Source of the DNA: Syntrophales bacterium
GTDB taxonomy: Bacteria > Desulfobacterota > Syntrophia > Syntrophales > UBA8958
Direction: 5' to 3'
Length of the DNA stretch: 5,870 nucleotides
Assembly: GCA_023231165.1 (NCBI GenBank)
Contig: JALNVY010000157.1
Location: 1 to 5,870, forward strand
A program made the position numbers and the translations under genes. Shown in pieces: positions 1 through 5,870 of the stretch (positions within the stretch are counted from its first letter, which is position 1; each line of letters opens with the position of its first letter). The notes beneath the pieces were generated by a model, which ran no database searches, had not been told where the DNA came from, and saw only the letters and a program-made list of their open reading frames with translations.

Positions 1-146
1 GTTGAGAGAATTCCGTCAAAATTAATCTCCTCGAAAAAAATGGTTTCGTCGGGGACTTCGTCATAAGACAGTTCATCAGGCAATACAATTTTAGATACAT
101 CAAGGTTTTCTGCCTCCTTTTTGTCCAACCAGTCTGAAATTTTCAT
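1..146 (-). CDS. Small acidic hypothetical protein, N-terminal part only (runs off left edge)
   Basis: An open frame of 48 complete codons starts with ATG at 146 and runs without a stop to the left edge. A good ribosome binding site (AGAAAGGA, at 153-160 on the plus strand) lies 6 bases before the ATG, which supports both the start and a real gene. The visible protein begins MKISDWLDKKEAENLDVSKI and is rich in Asp and Glu; it continues with a PDELSYDEVPDETIFFEEI stretch. There is no signal peptide or membrane helix in the visible part. I do not recognise the family with confidence, and no function is assigned. It lies 88 bp downstream of the MFS transporter on the same strand, so it could be read from the same transcript or from its own promoter; I saw no clear -35/-10 pair in the gap. 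Confidence 0.72.
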   Translation of the reverse strand, partial: MKISDWLDKKEAENLDVSKIVLPDELSYDEVPDETIFFEEINFDGILS

Positions 147-234
147 GAGAAATCCTTTCTTGAAATCCTGTTTAACATGGTTATGGCGCGATCAACATTA
201 AGGTAACCCATAGCACAATTATGGAGGAAATACA

Positions 235-1704
235 TCATTGATTGCCGCGGGCTGTCGAGGCATGACGTCCGGAGAGGATCGAAAGGAAAAAAGCCAGGAG
301 GCTGAAAAATGCGCCGACGATGAAAGCGAATTGGAAGGCCCCGGTCACGGAGGTCAGAGAAGTGCGAATGACTTCCGGAGTCAGGGTCATAGTCGACAGA
401 CTGGCGGGCAGGGTCTGGGAAAAAGCCCCTTCAAAAAGACAGACCCCAAGTACCATCCCCACGTTCATGGTATTCGTATATATTGCCGAGGCCGTTCCCT
501 GGCTTCCCTCCGGGGCCAGTGACATGACCAGATGGTTGTTGGCCGGGAAAAACAGGGCATAGGAAACAGCTAAAAGAACAAGATAAAGCACCGCTGGAAA
601 CAATCCCGGCAATGGGAGGGTCATAGCAATGACGAGGCAGGAAATGAAGGCCAAAAACATGGCGATGGTGCAGAGTCGACGGGGATTGATGCGGTCGGAG
701 AGCCTCCCGGCGAAAGGACCGATGGGCATATACACCACCGAATAGATCATCACCACCGCCCCGACATGTTCGGGCCCTAAGCCCTTGATGAGTTCCAGAT
801 AAAAGGGGATGAGAAAGTTGCCTCCCGACAGGAGCATCAAGGCGACCAGAGTTGTAAGAATGGCGAACGAGAAATCCCGGTTACGGAAGAGACTCAGGTT
901 AAGGATAGGGTCGCGGACAGTTCGTTCCCGGAGATAGAAGGCGAGCAGGGATGCCCCCGCAACAGCAAAGGCGGTCAGAATGATTCCCGACTTCCAGCCT
1001 TCGTCGTCGCCACGGCTCAGGGTAAAGACGAGGGCGGTGAGGCCAACGAAGCTCAGAATGGAGCCGGAAACGTCAAAAGGTAGGCGCTCGACAAGAGGCG
1101 ACCGGTTTTGATCCGCAGGCAGGTTTCTTTTCACGATCACAATAGCCAGAATCCCCACCGGTACATTGATCAGAAAGATCCAGTGCCAGCTAAGAAAGCC
1201 GGTAATGAGGCCGCCGAGAGGGGCCCCGACCATGATGCCCAGGGAATTGGCTAAAGAACAGATCCCAAAGGCCCATCCGACAATGTTCTCGGGAAGGTAA
1301 TGGGGAATGCTTGCCATGCCGCTGGTAATCATCATGGCGCCGCCGACACCTTGGAGGCAGCGGGCGGCATCTAAAAGGTAGATCGTCGGCGCGAGCCCGC
1401 AAAGCAGCGAACCCAAGGTAAAGAATCCATACCCCCAGATAAAGATCTTCTTTAAACCTACCCTGTCGATCAGTTTCCCGAAGATGAGGGTACTGCCCGT
1501 CATGACCAGGAGGTAGGAGAGAATGACCCAGGACACCTCGCTCGTTCCGACCTGGAAATAACGGGCAAGGGTGGGCAGGGAAATAACGACGATATAACCA
1601 TCCAAACGGACCATAAAAACGGCAAAGGCGACGCTGAAGACGATCCAGCGGAGCCGTTTTCTTTCTTCGGCGCTGACGACGGCGGTGGATGCATTCGCTG
1701 TCAT
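235..1704 (-). CDS. MFS transporter, DHA2 (EmrB/QacA) family, 14 transmembrane segments
   Basis: This 489-residue inner-membrane protein is a proton-driven efflux permease of the major facilitator superfamily. Hydrophobic segments lie at about residues 20-42, 58-76, 87-105, 108-133, 143-163, 173-191, 214-230, 239-257, 280-303, 313-335, 346-364, 369-387, 405-427 and 455-477, giving the 14 spans typical of DHA2. Family motifs are visible: LDGYIVVISLP (34-44, the D1 motif), GKLIDRVGLKK (76-86, motif A), ARCLQGVGGA (114-123, motif B), LGIMVGAPLGG (155-165, motif C with GA where GP is usual) and WHWIFLINVPVG (173-184). A second motif-A-like loop, GRLSDRINPRR, lies at 333-343. Length is normal for the family. 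The ATG overlaps the yjbQ stop as ATGA and has no strong ribosome binding site of its own, so translation is probably coupled to yjbQ. The substrate cannot be read from sequence; multidrug or metabolite export are both possible. No partner EmrA-like membrane fusion gene is in the window. Confidence 0.93.
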   Translation of the reverse strand: MTANASTAVVSAEERKRLRWIVFSVAFAVFMVRLDGYIVVISLPTLARYFQVGTSEVSWVILSYLLVMTGSTLIFGKLIDRVGLKKIFIWGYGFFTLGSLLCGLAPTIYLLDAARCLQGVGGAMMITSGMASIPHYLPENIVGWAFGICSLANSLGIMVGAPLGGLITGFLSWHWIFLINVPVGILAIVIVKRNLPADQNRSPLVERLPFDVSGSILSFVGLTALVFTLSRGDDEGWKSGIILTAFAVAGASLLAFYLRERTVRDPILNLSLFRNRDFSFAILTTLVALMLLSGGNFLIPFYLELIKGLGPEHVGAVVMIYSVVYMPIGPFAGRLSDRINPRRLCTIAMFLAFISCLVIAMTLPLPGLFPAVLYLVLLAVSYALFFPANNHLVMSLAPEGSQGTASAIYTNTMNVGMVLGVCLFEGAFSQTLPASLSTMTLTPEVIRTSLTSVTGAFQFAFIVGAFFSLLAFFLSILSGRHASTARGNQ

Positions 1705-2099
1705 GGGGATGAGATTATCTTCACAAAGACTTTCCGCATGCGAGGACCGTCAAACTCGCAGAAAAAGATGGATTGCCAGGTTCCCAGTACCAGTTGACCA
1801 TTTTCAATCAGGACGGTTTCCGACGCCCCCATCAGGGACGCCTTGACATGGGCTGCCGAGTTGCCTTCCCCATGCCGGTAGGGGCCGTGCAGGGGAATCA
1901 GCCTGTCCAGGATACTGATGATGTCTCTGGGGACATCGGGATCGGCGTTTTCATTGATCGTCACCGCTGCAGTGGTGTGGGGAACAAAGACATAACAAAG
2001 ACCGCTTCCGGTATCGTCCTCCCGAATGATATCGCGGATTTGTCTCGTAATATCGATCATTTCAAATCGTGTGGAGGTTTTAACAGATAAAGAGTTCAT
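1701..2099 (-). CDS. yjbQ: YjbQ/UPF0047 family protein (secondary thiamine-phosphate synthase type)
   Basis: This 132-residue protein has the normal length and the full set of signatures of the UPF0047/YjbQ family: PHTTAAVTINENADPDV (40-56), HGEGNSAAHVKASLMG (76-91) and the diagnostic C-terminal LGTWQSIFFCEFDGPR (105-120). The conserved polar residues His41, Glu50, Asn51 and His84 are all present and likely line the active site. Family knowledge: E. coli YjbQ shows weak thiamine-phosphate synthase activity, hence the family label, but its true cellular role is not settled. It is expected to be cytoplasmic. The ATG at 2099 is supported by GAGAGGAG (plus-strand 2105-2112) ending 5 bases upstream. 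It is the first gene of the leftward unit, preceded by a TATAAT box, and its TGA overlaps the start of the MFS transporter. No other thiamine genes are in the window, so a role in thiamine synthesis here is not supported by context. Confidence 0.94.
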   Translation of the reverse strand: MNSLSVKTSTRFEMIDITRQIRDIIREDDTGSGLCYVFVPHTTAAVTINENADPDVPRDIISILDRLIPLHGPYRHGEGNSAAHVKASLMGASETVLIENGQLVLGTWQSIFFCEFDGPRMRKVFVKIISSP

Positions 2100-2121
2100 A
2101 TCATCTCCTCTCGTCTAAGTA

Positions 2122-2148
2122 ATTATAGGCGACGTCCACCTCCAGCAA
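2122..2148 (-). promoter_or_regulatory. Candidate sigma-70 type promoter for yjbQ-MFS unit
   Basis: On the minus strand a perfect TATAAT lies at 2127-2122, 22 bases before the yjbQ ATG. The best -35 candidate is TTGCTG at 2148-2143 with a short 15-base spacer, matching TTGACA at only three positions. Transcription would start at about 2115, giving a short leader that contains the GAGAGGAG ribosome binding site. The -10 is convincing; the -35 is weak, so an activator or a different -35 may be used. Confidence 0.42.
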
Positions 2149-2184
2149 TCCTAACGGAGCGGCGAGGTCAGGATATGGACCGTC

Positions 2185-2213
2185 TTGGCACGGTATGCTT
2201 ATGACAATAAAGC
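2185..2213 (+). promoter_or_regulatory. Possible weak promoter near the xerD start
   Basis: TTGGCA at 2185-2190 matches the -35 consensus at five of six positions. The sequence 17 bases further on, TAAAGC at 2208-2213, is a poor -10 with three of six matches. If used, transcription would begin near 2220, which is past the ATG at 2195 and would force use of the ATG at 2243. A 5-bp inverted repeat, ACCGT (2179-2183) and ACGGT (2190-2194) with a 6-base loop, overlaps this -35. It is listed because it bears on the choice of xerD start; the evidence is thin. Confidence 0.18.
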
Positions 2214-3184
2214 GGCTATATGTCAACAATCAAGCAGAAAAAATGACCCCGGAAAAAAGCTTTGCGTCCTGCCTTGATTTAGGCTACAAAAAAGACGTGA
2301 AGGAACTGCTGGAGAATTATTTTAACTATCTGACGGTGGAAAAGGGGGCTTCCCCCCATACCCTGGAGGCATATAACCGCGATCTTATCCGTTTTGCCAA
2401 TTTCATGGCGGGGCGGGAAAAAGAAAGCGCAGAAACAGTCGCGCCTGAAGATGTGATGGCTTTCATATCCGATCTCAGGGGCGGTGGACTGTCGGCGAAT
2501 TCCGTGAACCGTTCCCTTGCGGCCATCCGCGGTTTTTATAAATTTCTCCTGAAACAGGGATACAAGGTTGTGAGCCCCGTTGACCGCCTGGTACAGGGGA
2601 AGACATGGATGCGCCTTCCCGATGTTCTCAGTCCCCAGGATATGAACCGCTTACTGGAACAGCCGGGTCTGTCGAATCCATCCGCCGTCCGGGATGCGGC
2701 GATCCTCGAATTGATGTACGCAGCGGGACTACGGGTTTCGGAGTTGGTTAATCTGACCATGAACAGCATTAACTGGCAGGCAGGTTATGTGGTCGTGATG
2801 GGGAAAGGAAGGAAGGAAAGGGTGGTACCGGTGGGGAGGTCTGCTTATGACCTGCTGAAGATCTATGTGGAAGAAGCAAGAAGCGATCTTGTCAAGGGGA
2901 AGTCCACCAATCCTTTGTTTCTAAATAGATCGGGAAAGCTTTTCAGCAGACAGGGACTGTGGAAACTGGTCAAGAAATATTCCCGCTTGGCCGGTCTGGA
3001 GGACAAGGTGCATCCCCATACCTTTCGTCATACCTTTGCCACCCATCTCCTGGAGGGGGGGGCTGATTTGAGGGCGGTACAGGTTATGCTGGGTCACGCC
3101 GACATCTCGACGACCCAGATTTACACCCATGTGACCAGAGAAAGACTGAAGGCCGTTCATAAACAATATCATCCGAGAAGTTGA
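2195..3184 (+). CDS. xerD: Tyrosine site-specific recombinase XerD
   Basis: XerD works with XerC at the dif site to resolve chromosome dimers at cell division. All catalytic residues of the tyrosine recombinase family are present, numbered from the ATG at 2195: Arg180 (YAAGLRVSEL), Lys204 (GKGRKERVVPV), His275 and Arg278 (HPHTFRHTFATHLL), His301 (LGHADISTTQ) and the nucleophile Tyr310 (IYTHV). Their spacing matches E. coli XerD to within one residue. The N-terminal SAM-like core-binding domain covers about residues 36-125 and the catalytic domain about 142-322. The LPDVLS junction and the C-terminal RERLKAVHKQYHPRS favour XerD over XerC. At 329 residues it is about 31 longer than E. coli XerD; the core begins near residue 33. 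ATG at 2243 (313 residues) or GTG at 2297 (295 residues) are alternative starts, and none of the candidates has a strong ribosome binding site. It is the first gene of the rightward unit, 5 bp before the TPR gene. Confidence 0.95.
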   Translation: MLMTIKRLYVNNQAEKMTPEKSFASCLDLGYKKDVKELLENYFNYLTVEKGASPHTLEAYNRDLIRFANFMAGREKESAETVAPEDVMAFISDLRGGGLSANSVNRSLAAIRGFYKFLLKQGYKVVSPVDRLVQGKTWMRLPDVLSPQDMNRLLEQPGLSNPSAVRDAAILELMYAAGLRVSELVNLTMNSINWQAGYVVVMGKGRKERVVPVGRSAYDLLKIYVEEARSDLVKGKSTNPLFLNRSGKLFSRQGLWKLVKKYSRLAGLEDKVHPHTFRHTFATHLLEGGADLRAVQVMLGHADISTTQIYTHVTRERLKAVHKQYHPRS

Positions 3185-3189
3185 GATAG

Positions 3190-5217
3190 ATGGAAACAGA
3201 CTTTATTCGCAAAAAGAAACCTGCCGATTATAAAAGATATAAGCGCTGGGCCCTTGCCCTGTCCGCCCTTGCCGGACTCCTGGTAGTTCTGACAGGCCTG
3301 ATGTGGGGATTGGCAACCGTCTTTCCCCAGCGTTTCAATTCGCTTGCTACCGGGTGGACGAGGGCGAAAAATTTTGTTGCTTTTACGATTCTCGGCAAGC
3401 AGCCGCAATTTTATCACCTGGATATCGAAAAGAACGGGAAAGTATATCGCCTCACTCCCCGGGATTATTTCGAGGTTACCTATAAGGATGAATTCATCAT
3501 TACCGGTGTGACGTCCGATGACCTGCGCGGAAAGGCAATTACCGTGGATATTGACGGGACAGGAAGACGCAATGATTTCCAGGTCCTCATGAAGGGGGTC
3601 GAATTTGTCGACAGGGTTATGAAACAGGGCCGCAGAGCAAACGCCGAACCTGTCGGCGGGGATTATCGCATTCATGTCCGTTATCTGGAGAGGGAAATCG
3701 GGACAATTCCTCTGAAGGTAACCATTATGCCTCAAGACTGGCTGCGGTATGCCCAGGGATCGAACAGTGAAAGGCAGCAAATTGATTATCTGAAACGGGC
3801 CGTAGCTACAAATCCGGGAGACACGGGGATCAGAAAAGTTCTGGCCGGCATTTATTATCGCCTGGGCATGATTCGTGAGGCCGTCGAAGAATATCAGACG
3901 GTATTGAAGTTGAAGCCTGACGATGCGGCGGCCTTGAAGGAATTAGCCCGCTGTTATCAAAGCCAGAAGAATTATGAACAGGCGGTCGGGGTTTATCGGC
4001 GGTTGCTCATAATTCAACCCAATGATCCCACGGCGTATACAAGTCTGGGCCAGACCTATGCCGCCATGGGCACCTGGCCGAAAGCCGTGGCTGCTTATCA
4101 GCAAGCGCTACAGATAAATCCGGAGGATGGCAACGTTCATTTCAAACTGGGTCAGGTCTACGAGGCGATAAATAAAAGTAAAGAAGCCATTGCGGAGTAT
4201 CAGATTGCTCTGAATAAAAATCCCGCCGCTGACGAAATCGTCCTTGCTTTAGCCAATGCCAATCTTAAAGCAGGCAAGCAGGACGAGGCGATTAAATGGT
4301 ACAAGGAAATGCTGAAAAGGCAGCCACGTAATGCCATGGCTCATGCCAATATGGGCCTGGCTTATGGCAACAAGGGGGGCTCTGCCCAGGAAATGGAACA
4401 GTACCGAAAGGCCCTGAACTTGCATCCGAAAGATCCGGTTATTCAGTTCAACCTCGCGGCGGCGCTGGAGAAATCCGGAAAGACTCAACAAGCGGCCGTG
4501 CACTATCGCAAGGTTCTGGAGATCAAGCCTGATGACGTCGATGCGGCCTTGAGGCTTGCCGATATCGAGATGAAAAGCAAAAATTTAGATCAGGCAATCA
4601 AACTCTATGAAAAGGCCCTGCCAAAGATCAAGAATAAGGGGCCCGTTTATGCAAATCTTGGTTTTGCTTATGGGGAGGTAAAGGTTTATAAAACGTCGGC
4701 GGACAGATATGAAAAAGCCCTGAAGGCCGGTTTTCGAAGCCCGCAGATTTACTATAATCTTGCCTTGACCTACACCAAGTTGGGAAAGAGGAAGGAAGCA
4801 ACCGCAAATTTCGAAAAGTATGCGGCGACCCATCCTGCCGAGAATGTATTAAATAGTCTATCTGAATCATATATGCGCGAAAAAAGATACGATGACGCAA
4901 TCAGAGTGTCAAAAAAACTTTTATCCTCCACCAAGAAGAAGGCGGCCCCTTATGCCACTCTGGGCCGGGCCTACGGCGCCAAGGGTGATGTGGACAAGGC
5001 GATTGAAATGTACAGGTTGTCTTTGCGCTATGATGCCGAGGACGACGCTGTTTATTCAGGTCTCGGGGAGGCCTATGAGAAGAAGGGGTTGCCCCGGGAG
5101 GCCCTCAACGCCTATCAAAAGGCATATGAAATCAATCCCGAATCGGCCCGGGCGGCCAGAAGGATTCCCGCCCTAAAGATCAAGATAATGCAGGATAAGC
5201 ATCAGGCGGATTCGTAA
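3190..5217 (+). CDS. Inner-membrane-anchored TPR-repeat protein with an uncharacterised juxtamembrane domain
   Basis: This 675-residue protein has three parts. Residues 1-20 are basic (RKKK, KRYKR) and are followed by one hydrophobic helix at about 21-44, which predicts a signal anchor with the rest outside the cytoplasm. Residues about 73-180 look rich in beta strands (for example KVYRLTPRDYFEVTYKDEF and EIGTIPLKVTIMP) and I do not recognise the fold. Residues about 190-652 hold roughly 13 tandem 34-residue TPR units, most ending in a Pro-Asp/Asn-Asp type turn (KLKPDD, IIQPND, QINPED, LHPKD, EIKPDD, EINPES). Several units share an LGxAYGxKG helix-A pattern (388-396, 490-495, 591-599). TPR arrays form superhelical scaffolds that bind protein partners; the partner here is unknown. 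The gene starts 5 bp after xerD with only a weak ribosome binding site, suggesting coupled translation, and lies 15 bp before kdsA. That context and the predicted location make an envelope-assembly role possible, but this is inference. Confidence 0.88.
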   Translation: METDFIRKKKPADYKRYKRWALALSALAGLLVVLTGLMWGLATVFPQRFNSLATGWTRAKNFVAFTILGKQPQFYHLDIEKNGKVYRLTPRDYFEVTYKDEFIITGVTSDDLRGKAITVDIDGTGRRNDFQVLMKGVEFVDRVMKQGRRANAEPVGGDYRIHVRYLEREIGTIPLKVTIMPQDWLRYAQGSNSERQQIDYLKRAVATNPGDTGIRKVLAGIYYRLGMIREAVEEYQTVLKLKPDDAAALKELARCYQSQKNYEQAVGVYRRLLIIQPNDPTAYTSLGQTYAAMGTWPKAVAAYQQALQINPEDGNVHFKLGQVYEAINKSKEAIAEYQIALNKNPAADEIVLALANANLKAGKQDEAIKWYKEMLKRQPRNAMAHANMGLAYGNKGGSAQEMEQYRKALNLHPKDPVIQFNLAAALEKSGKTQQAAVHYRKVLEIKPDDVDAALRLADIEMKSKNLDQAIKLYEKALPKIKNKGPVYANLGFAYGEVKVYKTSADRYEKALKAGFRSPQIYYNLALTYTKLGKRKEATANFEKYAATHPAENVLNSLSESYMREKRYDDAIRVSKKLLSSTKKKAAPYATLGRAYGAKGDVDKAIEMYRLSLRYDAEDDAVYSGLGEAYEKKGLPREALNAYQKAYEINPESARAARRIPALKIKIMQDKHQADS

Positions 5218-5232
5218 TTGTGTGGAGGACAA

Positions 5233-5870
5233 ATGAAAAACGTCCGGGTAGGTAAGGCGGTAATCGGCGGGAATAACCCCTTCACGCTCATTGCCGGTCC
5301 CTGTGTGATCGAGGAAGAGAGTAAGGCCCGAGATATAGCAGGATTCCTTAAAGAACTGACCGACCGGCTGAATATCCCCTTCATCTTCAAGGCCTCTTAT
5401 GATAAGGCCAACCGGACCTCCCTGATGGGTTACCGTGGTCCGGGAGCGCTCCGGGGGCTGGAGATCCTGGAAAGGATCAAAAGGGATTTTCATGTCTCTA
5501 TCCTGTCCGATGTCCATCGTTTCGAGGAGATTGAGCGCGCGGCGGAGGTCCTCGATGTGATGCAGGTTCCTGCTTTTCTCTGCCGACAGACGGACTTCAT
5601 CATGGAAATGGCCCAAAAGGCCAAGGTTATCAATATCAAGAAGGGACAGTTTCTTGCACCCTGGGATGTGAAAAATATCATCGAAAAAATCGAGGCGGCC
5701 GGTATGGAAGGCCTCATGATCACGGAGCGAGGCGCCTCATTCGGATACAACAACCTGGTAGCGGACATGAGGGCAATACCGATTATGAGGGCCTTTGGAT
5801 ACCCGGTTATTTTTGACGCCACCCATAGCGTGCAGTTGCCGGGAGGCATGGGAACGGCCTCCGGTGGGCA
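5233..5870 (+). CDS. kdsA: 3-deoxy-D-manno-octulosonate 8-phosphate synthase, metal-dependent type (cut by right edge)
   Basis: KdsA condenses phosphoenolpyruvate with arabinose 5-phosphate to give Kdo-8-phosphate, the precursor of the Kdo sugar of the LPS inner core; it acts in the cytoplasm. The first 212 residues are present, against a usual total of about 270-285, so roughly the last quarter is missing. Landmarks in order: LIAGPCVIE (19-27), FKASYDKANRTS (52-63), GPGALRGLEIL (69-79), SDVH (92-95), VPAFLCRQTDF (112-122), NIKKGQFLAPW (134-144), ERGASFGYNNLV (165-176) and FDATHSVQLPGG (194-205). Cys24 and His198 correspond to the metal ligands Cys11 and His185 of the Aquifex enzyme; the E. 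coli metal-independent form has Asn instead of Cys. The remaining ligands (Glu, Asp) would lie past the edge. GGAGG at 5224-5228 sits 4 bases before the ATG. It is 15 bp downstream of the TPR gene with no terminator between them, so it is probably co-transcribed. Confidence 0.96.
   Translation, partial: MKNVRVGKAVIGGNNPFTLIAGPCVIEEESKARDIAGFLKELTDRLNIPFIFKASYDKANRTSLMGYRGPGALRGLEILERIKRDFHVSILSDVHRFEEIERAAEVLDVMQVPAFLCRQTDFIMEMAQKAKVINIKKGQFLAPWDVKNIIEKIEAAGMEGLMITERGASFGYNNLVADMRAIPIMRAFGYPVIFDATHSVQLPGGMGTASGG

Noticed and set aside
147..234. Terminator or promoter in the gap between the transporter and the left-edge gene
   Set aside because: No stem followed by a T run and no paired -35/-10 boxes of reasonable quality were found on either strand.
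238..562. Two overlapping plus-strand frames (94 and 80 codons) opposite the C-terminal part of the transporter
   Set aside because: Their translations are low-complexity, charged and motif-free, and the minus strand holds the last transmembrane helices of the MFS protein.
1773..2090. 105-codon plus-strand frame opposite yjbQ
   Set aside because: The minus-strand frame carries all YjbQ signatures; the plus-strand translation has no motif and is a shadow.
2195..3184. XerD-type recombinase as the integrase of a mobile element
   Set aside because: Its sequence has the housekeeping XerD pattern throughout, the neighbours are core genes, and no attachment-site repeats, tRNA or phage genes are seen.
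3169..3780. 203-codon open frame on the minus strand opposite the start of the TPR gene
   Set aside because: It covers almost exactly the non-TPR N-terminal part, which made it worth a look. Its translation has scattered Cys, Pro and His, no recognisable motif and no operon partner, while the plus-strand frame is continuous with a clear membrane anchor and TPR array.
3820..5145. DNA-level tandem repeats in the TPR region
   Set aside because: The repetition is at protein level only (34-residue TPR units); the codons have diverged too far for a recent DNA duplication.
5173..5616. 147-codon minus-strand frame opposite kdsA
   Set aside because: The plus strand encodes unmistakable KdsA with a good ribosome binding site; the antisense frame has no family features.

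Overview
The window reads as a chromosomal segment of a Gram-negative bacterium with moderate GC content. It encodes KdsA, a Kdo-synthesis enzyme specific to lipopolysaccharide-bearing cells, and a XerD recombinase that acts on chromosome dimers. The combination of XerD, a large inner-membrane TPR protein and a metal-type (Cys-containing) KdsA suggests a deltaproteobacterium (Desulfobacterota, perhaps Syntrophus-like). That placement is inference from gene style, not shown by the sequence alone. No insertion sequence, CRISPR array, tRNA or rRNA was seen.

Layout: two divergent gene blocks leave a 95-bp intergenic region at 2100-2194. The leftward block (minus strand) is yjbQ (2099 to 1701), then a 14-helix MFS drug/proton antiporter (1704 to 235) whose ATG overlaps the yjbQ stop as ATGA. 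After an 88-bp gap with no convincing terminator or promoter comes the start of a small acidic protein (146 to the left edge, incomplete). The rightward block (plus strand) is xerD (2195-3184), a 675-residue membrane-anchored TPR protein (3190-5217, 5 bp after xerD), and kdsA (from 5233, 15 bp after the TPR gene, cut by the right edge). Spacing in both blocks suggests operons.

How the genes may work together: XerD resolves chromosome dimers at dif and is cytoplasmic. KdsA makes Kdo-8-phosphate for the inner core of LPS. The TPR protein between them is predicted to sit in the inner membrane with its repeats outside the cytoplasm, so an envelope role is plausible but unproven. The YjbQ/MFS pair is a separate transcriptional unit with no evident functional link to the rightward genes.

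The region is mostly ordinary core genome. The least explained items are the roughly 110-residue domain between the membrane helix and the TPR array, the unidentified left-edge gene, the ATGA-coupled yjbQ-transporter pair, and the unclear xerD start.
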